A stretch of 11,104 bases of DNA. Source: Candidatus Harrisonbacteria bacterium RIFOXYD1_FULL_40_9 (GTDB lineage: Bacteria; Patescibacteriota; Minisyncoccia; UBA6257; XYD1-FULL-40-9). Where the stretch lies: contig MHJO01000007.1 in assembly GCA_001818015.1 (NCBI GenBank), forward strand, positions 8,180-19,283, written 5' to 3'. Positions 1 through 6,102 of the stretch are shown one piece after another; position 1 is the first letter of the stretch; each line of letters starts with the position of its first letter. The notes beneath the pieces were generated by a model, which did not search any database, had not been told where the DNA came from, and saw only the letters and a program-made list of their open reading frames with translations. Both the position numbers and the translations under genes were made by a program.

Positions 1-1541
1 GTTTTGCCTGAAGCGTCTTTTATGGAAAGAATAAACGACTGATTATGGCGTACTCCTTCTTGTGCGATGGTTCCGTAAGCATGTACAAGATCTATGAGTC
101 TTACTTCGCCACCACCCAACACCAATGATAAACCATATCTGCTTTGCTCTTTGAGGGTGGTAATACCAAATTGACGCGCAAGTTCAAGGGCATCCTTAAG
201 GCCGGTGAGATATAGGGTTTTTACGGAAGGAACATTTCGCGATTGAGCGAGCGCATCCTTAAGAGTAATCGGACCCACAAACTTATCATCAAAATTATGT
301 GGCATGTAGCTCCGCTCAGGATTTCCTGATGCATCAAACTCAGTAGGAAGATCGAATACTACCGTGTCGGGAGTATATCCTTTTTGAAAAGCAGAAAGAT
401 ATATAAAAGGCTTAATAGTGGAACCTGGTTGGCGCAATCCTTGAGTTGCAACATTAAAGTTGCCATCAGTTGCTGTGGTGTCGAAGTAGTCTCGTGATCC
501 CACAAGCGCAAGAATTTGGCCTGTTGCTGTTTCTTCTGCGACAAGTGCGGCGTTTGTGCCTTTGTATAATTCTTCATTGCGGAGAGCTCCCTTTTTTACT
601 GCATCCTCAGCTTTGGTTTGTAGGTCTATATCGAGCGTTGTGATTACGGTAAGTCCAGAAGTTCTCACAAAATCCTCTCCATATTTTTTATTGAGGTATT
701 CTTGTACAGTAAGCACAAAATGAGGAGCTTTAATTCCGCTTATTTTCACAGGAACGAATTCTGTAAGCGTTTTTTCGGCGACTTCTTTCTCTTCTTTGGT
801 TATAAAACCAAGCGACGCCATTTGTTTTAGTACGTAGTTTTTGCGCGCAATGAGTTCCGGAACATGAGTTCCCCATGGAGAATAATAAGAAGGCGCCTTA
901 AGAAGGCTTGCGAGCGTTGCGGCTTCGTTTAGTGTAATATCTCGTGCTGGTTTATTAAAATAAGTTTTACTCGCGGCTTCTATGCCGTATGCGTTCGCTC
1001 CGTAAGGAATCTGGTTTAAATAAAGCTCAAGAATTTTATCTTTTGAATATGTACGCTCAAGCCAAAGAGCAAGAAGAAGTTCTTTTATTTTTCTTGAAAG
1101 AGTTTTTTCTCGTGTTAAAAAAGTATTTTTTGCAAGCTGCTGGGTAATTGTCGATGCTCCTTCTTCGAATCTGACTTTTTTAATATTACTCCAAGCGGCT
1201 CGGATAATTGCGCGAGTATCGAATGCTCGATGAGTGTAAAATAATTGATCTTCAACTGCGATAGTGGCTTCTCGTGCAACGCGGGGGATTTCTTCAAAAG
1301 GAATTACGGTCCTATTTTCCTCGCCATATACTTCATAAAGGAGATTTTCGCCGGTACGATCAAATATTTTAGTTGATTGATTTATGTGTTGATTGCCAAG
1401 TTCGGCAGGATCGGGTATGGTTGCTGCAAGAGAAGCAATATAAGCAACTCCGAGTGCGCTTCCAATAAAGAATAATCCTCCTATAATTACGAGGATTTTA
1501 AGAATCTTTTTTTGTTTTTTATGCTTATGGGTTTTTGTCAT
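1..1541 (-). CDS. Class A penicillin-binding protein (bifunctional transglycosylase/transpeptidase), partial
   Basis: This is a bifunctional peptidoglycan synthase. It polymerises lipid II with its GT51 domain and cross-links stem peptides with its transpeptidase domain, outside the cytoplasmic membrane. From ATG at 1541 the frame stays open for 513 codons to the window edge. Residues 1-14 are Lys/His-rich and cytosolic, and residues about 15-38 form the membrane anchor. The GT51 domain covers about 60-230, with the catalytic Glu at 97 in AVEDQLFYTH, the GASTITQQLAKN block at 128-139 and the RKIKELLLALWLER block at 150-163. The transpeptidase active serine is S374 (STIK, preceded by QPG), and the second motif SRN is at 434-436. 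The KTG motif and the C-terminus lie beyond position 1, so the gene is cut by the window and not broken. It is divergent from tyrS with a 44-bp gap. PBP1A, PBP1B and PBP2A subtypes cannot be separated from this part. Confidence 0.95.
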   Translation of the reverse strand, partial: MTKTHKHKKQKKILKILVIIGGLFFIGSALGVAYIASLAATIPDPAELGNQHINQSTKIFDRTGENLLYEVYGEENRTVIPFEEIPRVAREATIAVEDQLFYTHRAFDTRAIIRAAWSNIKKVRFEEGASTITQQLAKNTFLTREKTLSRKIKELLLALWLERTYSKDKILELYLNQIPYGANAYGIEAASKTYFNKPARDITLNEAATLASLLKAPSYYSPWGTHVPELIARKNYVLKQMASLGFITKEEKEVAEKTLTEFVPVKISGIKAPHFVLTVQEYLNKKYGEDFVRTSGLTVITTLDIDLQTKAEDAVKKGALRNEELYKGTNAALVAEETATGQILALVGSRDYFDTTATDGNFNVATQGLRQPGSTIKPFIYLSAFQKGYTPDTVVFDLPTEFDASGNPERSYMPHNFDDKFVGPITLKDALAQSRNVPSVKTLYLTGLKDALELARQFGITTLKEQSRYGLSLVLGGGEVRLIDLVHAYGTIAQEGVRHNQSFILSIKDASGK

Positions 1542-1585
1542 GAATTAAGCTCATCTTCATGCTATTATTAATAATTGTAGGTTAA
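1542..1585. promoter_or_regulatory. Divergent intergenic region between PBP and tyrS
   Basis: This AT-rich 44-bp gap must carry the start signals of both divergent genes. It contains a perfect 12-bp palindrome, ATTATTAATAAT at 1564-1575, which supplies -10-like hexamers (TATTAT/TAATAA type) on both strands. No convincing -35 is seen. Before tyrS there is only a weak TAGG (1578-1581) a few bases from the ATG. The promoter role is inferred from position and composition. Confidence 0.35.
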
Positions 1586-2806
1586 ATGGACACATTATCA
1601 AAAAAAGGCAAAAAAGACGAGGAATGGATTTCGGATTTTTTAACTCGTGGAGTGAAGGAAATAATCGAAGAAGATTCAGTGCGTTCCAAGTTTGAGTCAG
1701 GCACAATATTGCGCGTAAAACACGGAGTGGATCCCACCACAAGCAAGCTCCATTTTGGTTACTGGGTAGTCTATAGAAAATTGAGAAAATTACAAGAAAT
1801 GGGGCACACAATACAGCTTCTTATCGGTACCTTTACTGCTCAGTTCGGAGATCCTTCGGGAAAAACTGAGGTTCGTAAGGAACGTACCGCAGACGAGGTG
1901 CGTGAAGTGGCGGGAGATTATGTAAAACAGCTTGCAAAAATTCTTGATATACAAAAACTCACCGTATATTGGAATAACGATTGGTTTGGGAATATGAAAC
2001 TCGGAGATTTTTTTAGAATTGCGAATCATTTTAGCGTCTGGCGTCTTCTTGAGAGAGATATGTTTGTGGAAAGAAAGAAGTTAGGAAAAGAAATCAAAGC
2101 TCCCGAGCTTATGTACCCTATTCTTCAGGCATATGATTCGGTTGAGCTTAAAAGTGATCTTACGATAGTAGGATCAGATCAATTATTTAATGAAATTCAG
2201 GCGCGTAATCTGCAACGTGCATATAAAGAAGAGCCACAAGATATAATCGCGCTTGAGGTACTTGTGGGACTTGATGGCGAGAAAAAGATGAGCCAAAGCC
2301 TTGGAAATGTGATCAATATCGATGACGAACCGCATGAAAAATTTGGCAAAATTATGAGCATGCCCGATCATCTCATTCCTCATTATTTTGAGCTTCTTAC
2401 TGATAAAAGTTATAAGGAAATCGAAGCAATGAAAGAAGGAATGAAAAGAGGAGAATTAAATCCAAAAGATTTAAAAGAAGAATTAGCGCTCGTTCTTATT
2501 ACAGAGCTTGATGGAAAAGAGGCAGCAGAAAGCGCACAAAAGCATTTTCAAAAAGTTTTTAGGGAAAAAGGCGTCCCCGAGTCAATGAAGTCATTTGTTG
2601 TTGATAAGCCAATGATCTTAAAGGAGATTGTTTTTAAATCAGGCCTCAGTGAATCCATGTCGGAGGCACAGCGCTTTATCGAACAAGGAGCGGTAACACT
2701 TGAAGGAAAAGTTATTGAGGATTGGAAGCTAGAGGTGTATAAAAAAGAATCCATTATTCTTCGGGTAGGGAAGAGAAAATTCATAAAACTTGTCTTCAAT
2801 AAATAA
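1586..2806 (+). CDS. tyrS: Tyrosyl-tRNA synthetase (TyrZ-like type)
   Basis: This cytosolic class I aminoacyl-tRNA synthetase charges tRNA-Tyr with tyrosine using ATP. It has 406 residues, normal for the family. The Rossmann catalytic core begins with GVDPTTSKLHFGYW (47-60), whose HFGY at 56-59 is the HIGH motif. FGDPSGK follows at 87-93. The tyrosine-site block YPILQAYDSVEL (177-188) and the GSDQLFNE block (196-203) match TyrRS and argue against TrpRS. KMSQS at 234-238 is the KMSKS loop, which places the protein with TyrZ-like enzymes and not the KFGKT group. A C-terminal S4-like RNA-binding domain spans about 345-406. The HIGH motif is atypical: its last histidine is replaced by tyrosine. 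ATG at 1586 is chosen because it leaves the usual short N-terminal helix before the core. The stop codon lies inside the downstream hairpin. The gene appears to be transcribed alone. Confidence 0.95.
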   Translation: MDTLSKKGKKDEEWISDFLTRGVKEIIEEDSVRSKFESGTILRVKHGVDPTTSKLHFGYWVVYRKLRKLQEMGHTIQLLIGTFTAQFGDPSGKTEVRKERTADEVREVAGDYVKQLAKILDIQKLTVYWNNDWFGNMKLGDFFRIANHFSVWRLLERDMFVERKKLGKEIKAPELMYPILQAYDSVELKSDLTIVGSDQLFNEIQARNLQRAYKEEPQDIIALEVLVGLDGEKKMSQSLGNVINIDDEPHEKFGKIMSMPDHLIPHYFELLTDKSYKEIEAMKEGMKRGELNPKDLKEELALVLITELDGKEAAESAQKHFQKVFREKGVPESMKSFVVDKPMILKEIVFKSGLSESMSEAQRFIEQGAVTLEGKVIEDWKLEVYKKESIILRVGKRKFIKLVFNK

Positions 2807-2833
2807 TTAATCCCGATAAATCGGGATTAATTA
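2804..2833. terminator. Hairpin between convergent tyrS and the small acidic gene, likely bidirectional terminator
   Basis: A perfect 14-bp inverted repeat (2804-2817 with 2820-2833, core CCCGAT/ATCGGG) starts on the tyrS stop codon. The two-base centre means the real loop would open to four or more bases. On the minus strand the stem is followed by TTTATT. On the plus strand it is followed by A-rich sequence, so the U-tract is better for the minus-strand transcript. Its position between convergent genes supports termination in both directions. Confidence 0.7.
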
Positions 2834-2847
2834 AAAGAGTTTAAAAA

Positions 2848-2964
2848 TTATTCTTCGTCTTCGTCCTCGTCTTCATCCACTTCTTCTTCGTCGAGCTCCA
2901 TTTCATCTAATTCAGCTTCATCCATTTCCTCGGCAACCTTTGGAGCGGGTTTTTTTGGAGTCAT
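2848..2964 (-). CDS. Small highly acidic protein of unknown function
   Basis: This is a 38-codon reading frame, ATG at 2964 to TAA at 2850-2848. The N-terminus is basic and proline-rich (MTPKKPAPKV), and the rest is almost all Asp, Glu, Met and Leu, ending in a nearly pure Asp/Glu tail of about 14 residues. Alternating GAT/GAC and GAA/GAG codons argue against a simple nucleotide repeat and for selection on protein sequence. An in-frame ATG at 2985 would add seven residues (MNSTLYT). The gene lies downstream of ruvC on the same strand and ends 15 bases from the shared terminator hairpin, as expected for a transcribed gene. No domain is recognised. Such a tail could act as a nucleic-acid mimic or a binding partner for a basic protein, but that is speculation. 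Confidence 0.6.
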   Translation of the reverse strand: MTPKKPAPKVAEEMDEAELDEMELDEEEVDEDEDEDEE

Positions 2965-3087
2965 TGTATATAAAGTTGAATTCATCTTAATAAAGCCGTA
3001 CGCGGCATTTATGAAGAGAATTATGCGCGACCTTTTTCATAGGGTTTGAACTTTAGGCTATATGGTTTGGAGAATTTGTCAATCCCT
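2965..3087. other. Intergenic spacer between ruvC and the small acidic gene
   Basis: No gene is seen in these 123 bases. A short GCCG-CGTA-CGGC hairpin (2998-3009) followed on the minus strand by TTTATT could be a weak terminator after ruvC. TATATACAAT, just before the acidic gene's ATG on the minus strand, resembles a -10 element. Both are too weak to annotate separately. Confidence 0.3.
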
Positions 3088-3573
3088 TTAAATCACTCGG
3101 CTATTGTTCTTTGTCTGGAATATTCCTGCAAGGGCAATTGCGATTGCATCTGTAATGTCGTCAGGGCCTTTTATGGGGGCAATTTTGAGCGTGCTATAAA
3201 GAATACGAGCCACCGAAGGCTTTGAAGCGGTTCCTGATCCTGTAATAATGGATTTTATTTCATTCGGAGTGAATTCCATGAGTGTGCAATGATGTGCGGC
3301 GCTCACCTGAAGAAGAACACCTCGTGCTTCTGCAACAGCAAGTGCAGTTTTTTGATTGTTGCTAAAAAAAAGCTTTTCGATCGCGCAGTGACTAGGTGTG
3401 TATGTTTCAAATACCTCATTTATCTTTTCGTGTATTTCAAAAAGAATAAGGTCTCGTGCTTCGGCTACGGTTTCTATGAGATCTGCCTTAAGAAGAGTCA
3501 CCTGTCCTTTCTCGTGTTTAATAACTGCATAACCGATTCTTCGCGTGCCAGGATCTATTCCAAGTACAATCAT
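3088..3573 (-). CDS. ruvC: Crossover junction endodeoxyribonuclease RuvC
   Basis: RuvC is the Holliday-junction resolvase. It acts as a dimer with RuvAB and makes paired nicks during recombination and fork repair. The protein has 161 residues, a little shorter than the usual 170 or so. The RNase H-like fold starts with GIDPGTRRIGYAV (5-17), where D7 is the first metal ligand. E66 in AIEKLFF is the second. The DDITDAIAIAL block holds D139 and D142, the final two acidic ligands. PNEIKSIITGSGTASK (103-118) is the family's conserved basic DNA-binding block. All catalytic acids are present, so it should be active. Its ATG overlaps the TGA of yebC as ATGA (3570-3573), implying translational coupling. 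The yebC-ruvC pair is a common bacterial arrangement, but ruvA is not next to it and ruvB lies 2.5 kb away on the other strand. Confidence 0.95.
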   Translation of the reverse strand: MIVLGIDPGTRRIGYAVIKHEKGQVTLLKADLIETVAEARDLILFEIHEKINEVFETYTPSHCAIEKLFFSNNQKTALAVAEARGVLLQVSAAHHCTLMEFTPNEIKSIITGSGTASKPSVARILYSTLKIAPIKGPDDITDAIAIALAGIFQTKNNSRVI

Positions 3574-4100
3574 GTTATTGTGTTATTTGTAATAACATTC
3601 TGTATATCCTCCTCATTAAGGAGCGTGTCTTTTAGTGACTCAATGAGTTCTTTTGCTTCAGTTGTGGTGTTTGTATAAAAAGAAGGGGACCATGTGTCAT
3701 TATTTTTTGTGAATGCCCAATGAGCGCTTCCTGGCATAGCTACTTTTGCATCGAACTTCTCGAGAATTTGTCTAATGGCTTGCATGGTCCTATTTTTATT
3801 GTTGGTAATAGCTTCAATAAGAATAGCTACGCCTTCTTTTCCATAAGCCTCTACAAGAAGATCTTTGAGAGCTCCATCTTTTGCGCTATTACTAATTGCT
3901 TTTTTAATATTATTTTGAGGGACACTGTATTCTCGTGCTTTTTCAATCGCTCCACGAAGACGTGGATTAAAATCAGGATTAGGTTCGGTTCGTGCCGCAA
4001 CAGTGATCGCGGCAAGGAGTTTTGAGAATAGTTGGCTCCGTTTTTTATCCTCAGATCCTTTTTGAAGTTTAATTTGTTTCCAGTGGCTATGACCTGCCAT
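3570..4100 (-). CDS. yebC: YebC/TACO1-family translation factor, short form
   Basis: YebC-family proteins act in translation, helping ribosomes through difficult proline-rich stretches; some members have been described as transcription regulators. The N-terminal domain is classic: MAGHSHWKQIK, the KKRSQLFSKLLAAITVAAR block (18-36), NPRLRGAIEKA (45-55), and then the second-domain start with YGKEGVAILIEAITNNKNRT (85-104). The C-terminal end (LLNEEDIQNVITNN) matches the usual family ending. Only 176 residues are present against about 240-250 normally. By comparison with remembered family members, the missing 60-70 residues lie between about position 135 and 150. The frame is open and both ends are family-like, so this is an internal reduction and not a frameshift. 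A -10 hexamer sits so close to the ATG that the mRNA may be leaderless. It is coupled to ruvC. Confidence 0.93.
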   Translation of the reverse strand: MAGHSHWKQIKLQKGSEDKKRSQLFSKLLAAITVAARTEPNPDFNPRLRGAIEKAREYSVPQNNIKKAISNSAKDGALKDLLVEAYGKEGVAILIEAITNNKNRTMQAIRQILEKFDAKVAMPGSAHWAFTKNNDTWSPSFYTNTTTEAKELIESLKDTLLNEEDIQNVITNNTIT

Positions 4101-4141
4101 ACGTCATATTATATAATAGAAGAAAGCTTTCTTTAATTAAT
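4101..4141. promoter_or_regulatory. Divergent promoters for yebC-ruvC and the pilus ATPase gene, with a 14-bp palindrome
   Basis: Two perfect TATAAT hexamers overlap here. The minus-strand one (4113-4108) lies seven bases before the yebC ATG, so transcription would start on or next to the start codon. The plus-strand one (4112-4117) has a 4-of-6 match to TTGACA at 4089-4094 with 17-bp spacing. A perfect 14-bp palindrome with core AGAAAGCTTTCT (4120-4133) covers the predicted plus-strand start site and is a candidate operator. Confidence 0.55.
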
Positions 4142-5848
4142 ATGTCACATATAAAAAAATCAATTCTTAATAACGAGCTTGATCGGCTTCGTAAGGAGAG
4201 TGAAGAAAGAGTTGCAGAGCGTCGTGCGTTGCACGGAGAGATGCGTTATTTAAACTTACATACCATCCCTGTTCAAGTAGAGGCATTGGGGCTTATAAGC
4301 GAGGTAGATGCTCGAAAAGGACGTCTCGCGGTTATAGAAAAGAAAGAAAGAAAAAATAACGAAAAAGAAGTTGCGATCGTTGTATTTGATCCCAAGGATG
4401 TGTATGCGCTCGGTATAATCGAGGCACTTAAAGCGATGGGTTTTTCGGTACAATTATTTACAGGATCCTTAAGTGGCCTAGAGAGAGTGTGGGGATTTTA
4501 TCAATTTGTGTCAGGATCAAGTCGACCTATTACGGGTCGGGTAAGTATTGACGAAGGGAAGGGAAATACATTTAAAGATTGGATGAGGGAGCTCATTAAT
4601 CTCCAGTCCGTGAAAAATGCATTGCATAACACTCCTCAGGCACAGGAGGCGCTTGAGGCGCTTTTTGTAGGGGCACTTTTGAATGGCGCATCTGATATTC
4701 ATATAGAACCAACTCTTAAAGCAGTTCTTGTTCGTTATCGGATAGACGGAGTTCTTTATGTGGTGGGGGATGATTATGGGCGTGATTTTTATTCCATGCT
4801 TGTAACTCGTATAAAACTTTTATCTAAAGTAAAGCTGAATGTGAAGAACGAATCGCAAGACGGTCGTTTTTCTATTTCAGTAGGAAGTAGGGATATTGAG
4901 GTTCGTGTGTCAGTTATTCCGGCTGAATTCGGAGAAATGGTTGTGATGAGGGTTCTTGATCCATTATCAATTCAGGTTGAGATCGATGCTCTTGGGTTAC
5001 GTGCGGATGATCTTGTGATAATAAGGCGGAGTCTTGCTCTTCCAAATGGAATGATTATTAATACTGGTCCGACGGGTTCTGGAAAAACCACCTCTCTTTA
5101 TGCATTTTTGAGGCACATTGCAAACCCACAAACAAAGGTAGTTACCATCGAAGATCCCATTGAATATAGACTCGAATGGGTTGAACAAACTCAAATTGAT
5201 AAGAATTCTAATTATACATTTGCAAATGGGCTTCGTGCTATTTTACGCCAAGACCCCGATGTCATTTTGGTTGGTGAAATTAGGGACGAGGAGACTGCCG
5301 ATGTCGCCATTCAGTCATCGCTTACAGGACATCTTGTGTTTTCAACGCTTCATACAAATGAGGCTGCGGGGGCAATTCCTCGTCTCATTAATCTTGGTAT
5401 AAGTCCCGCAGTTATTGGATCCGCGCTTAATTTGATCATTGCTCAGAGACTCCTAAGAAAACTCTGTGAATATTGCAGAGAAGAAAAAAAGATCGATGCA
5501 AGTCTTGCGGCATCCATAGAGGCATTTATAAAAAAAATGCCAGATCGAGTAGATAAGGCACAATATAAAATTCACCACATATATGATGTTCGGAGTAATG
5601 GATGTGAGAAATGCGGCGGCTTGGGATATAAAGGCAGAATCGCGGTTTTTGAGCTTCTCGAAATTTCAAAAAAACTCCATGAGCTCATAGAGAATAAGGC
5701 TTCGATTGTTGCATTTCGTGATGCGGCAGAGAAAGAAGGAATGGTTTCTCTTCAGGCTGATGGAATTTTAAAAGTATTAAGTGGGATAACGACGTTCGAG
5801 GAAGTGGAAAAAGTGACAGGTCCTTTAAATCTATTAAAAACTGTGTAA
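4142..5848 (+). CDS. Type IV pilus / type II secretion assembly ATPase (PilB/GspE family)
   Basis: This hexameric cytoplasmic ATPase powers pilin extraction and pilus extension at the inner-membrane platform. It has 568 residues, normal for PilB/GspE. Residues 1-35 are charged and probably helical. An N-terminal domain follows (about 40-125, GspE/MshEN-like but divergent). The N2/linker region contains GALLNGASDIHIEP (177-190). The ATPase core has Walker A GPTGSGKTT (309-317), Asp box TIEDPIEY (335-342), Walker B DPDVILVGEIRDEETA (371-386) and His box LTGHLVFSTLHTNEAAGA (394-411). Four cysteines (C442, C445, C488, C491) form the zinc tetracysteine site typical of PilB/GspE and absent from the retraction ATPase PilT. 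The gene stands alone, divergent from yebC, with no other pilus gene in the window. A role in attachment to host cells or DNA uptake is plausible if the organism is a CPR bacterium. Confidence 0.93.
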   Translation: MSHIKKSILNNELDRLRKESEERVAERRALHGEMRYLNLHTIPVQVEALGLISEVDARKGRLAVIEKKERKNNEKEVAIVVFDPKDVYALGIIEALKAMGFSVQLFTGSLSGLERVWGFYQFVSGSSRPITGRVSIDEGKGNTFKDWMRELINLQSVKNALHNTPQAQEALEALFVGALLNGASDIHIEPTLKAVLVRYRIDGVLYVVGDDYGRDFYSMLVTRIKLLSKVKLNVKNESQDGRFSISVGSRDIEVRVSVIPAEFGEMVVMRVLDPLSIQVEIDALGLRADDLVIIRRSLALPNGMIINTGPTGSGKTTSLYAFLRHIANPQTKVVTIEDPIEYRLEWVEQTQIDKNSNYTFANGLRAILRQDPDVILVGEIRDEETADVAIQSSLTGHLVFSTLHTNEAAGAIPRLINLGISPAVIGSALNLIIAQRLLRKLCEYCREEKKIDASLAASIEAFIKKMPDRVDKAQYKIHHIYDVRSNGCEKCGGLGYKGRIAVFELLEISKKLHELIENKASIVAFRDAAEKEGMVSLQADGILKVLSGITTFEEVEKVTGPLNLLKTV

Positions 5849-5877
5849 TAATTTTTGCATCAAGCTTTCTAAAACAT

Positions 5878-6055
5878 ATTTAGTCTTCTGAAAGCGGGGT
5901 AAGTCCATCCATCTAGGTAAAAAATAAGATAGACTTTTAATCTCTTTTAAGATAAAAAGAGAGGGGGAATTTTTCCGAGGAGTGATCCAGCCGAAACCAG
6001 ATCATCCTGTAAAGATTTAAGAAGAATTCCTTACCCCGCCTCCAGAAGACTAAAT
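5878..6055 (+). ncRNA. Candidate structured non-coding RNA or RNA leader, family unknown
   Basis: The ends of this 178-base stretch pair almost perfectly: 5878-5890 with 6043-6055 (13 bp), a 3x3 internal loop, then GCGGGGTAAG (5894-5903) with CTTACCCCGC (6030-6039). All 23 pairs are Watson-Crick. Inside are an 8-bp hairpin (5941-5948/5955-5962, loop AAGATA), a possible small GGAA/TTCC hairpin (5966-5976), and a 9-bp hairpin with one bulge (5978-5987/6000-6008, 12-base loop CAGCCGAAACCA). A-rich unpaired stretches flank the inner part. The long closing stem with an open central region loosely recalls 6S RNA, but no diagnostic 6S, SRP, RNase P or tmRNA sequence is recognised. It could be a stand-alone RNA, a leader of the ruvB operon, or a small inverted-repeat element. 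The strand is taken from the neighbours only, because the stems do not distinguish it. Confidence 0.5.
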
Positions 6056-6102
6056 TTGCTTTATACTATCATAAAAAATAAAAGTTGTCAATAACTGGAC
6101 CC
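6056..6102 (+). promoter_or_regulatory. AT-rich region before ruvB, possible promoter
   Basis: TATACT at 6062-6067 is a reasonable -10 element and would give a leader of about 29 bases before the ruvB ATG at 6103. The matching -35 position falls in the 3' arm of the structured element and is not a good match. No Shine-Dalgarno sequence precedes either possible ruvB start. If this is not a promoter, ruvB is read from further upstream through the structured RNA. Confidence 0.3.

Noticed and set aside
1..1541. Penicillin-binding protein as a pseudogene
   Set aside because: The frame is open for exactly 513 codons from ATG to the window edge with motifs in the right order. Only the window boundary cuts it.
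2998..3009. GCCG-CGTA-CGGC hairpin as a terminator after ruvC
   Set aside because: The stem is only four base pairs and the T-tract is weak. It is mentioned in the spacer entry but not called as a terminator.
3289..3678. Plus-strand open frame of 129 codons, and another at 3720-4025
   Set aside because: Both lie opposite ruvC and yebC, which carry full family motifs. The translated shadows are Cys/Phe/Ser-rich with no domain resemblance.
5878..6055. Assignment of the structured element as tmRNA, RNase P RNA, SRP RNA, T-box or a known riboswitch
   Set aside because: No tRNA-like T-arm or tag frame, no RNase P conserved region wording, no SRP GGAAG/AGCAG tetraloop block, no T-box and no recognised riboswitch core could be found. 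6S RNA remains only a shape-level resemblance.
6085..6102. TTG at 6085 as the ruvB start
   Set aside because: The ATG at 6103 gives the standard 336-residue length. No ribosome-binding site supports the TTG, and six extra residues add no conserved sequence.
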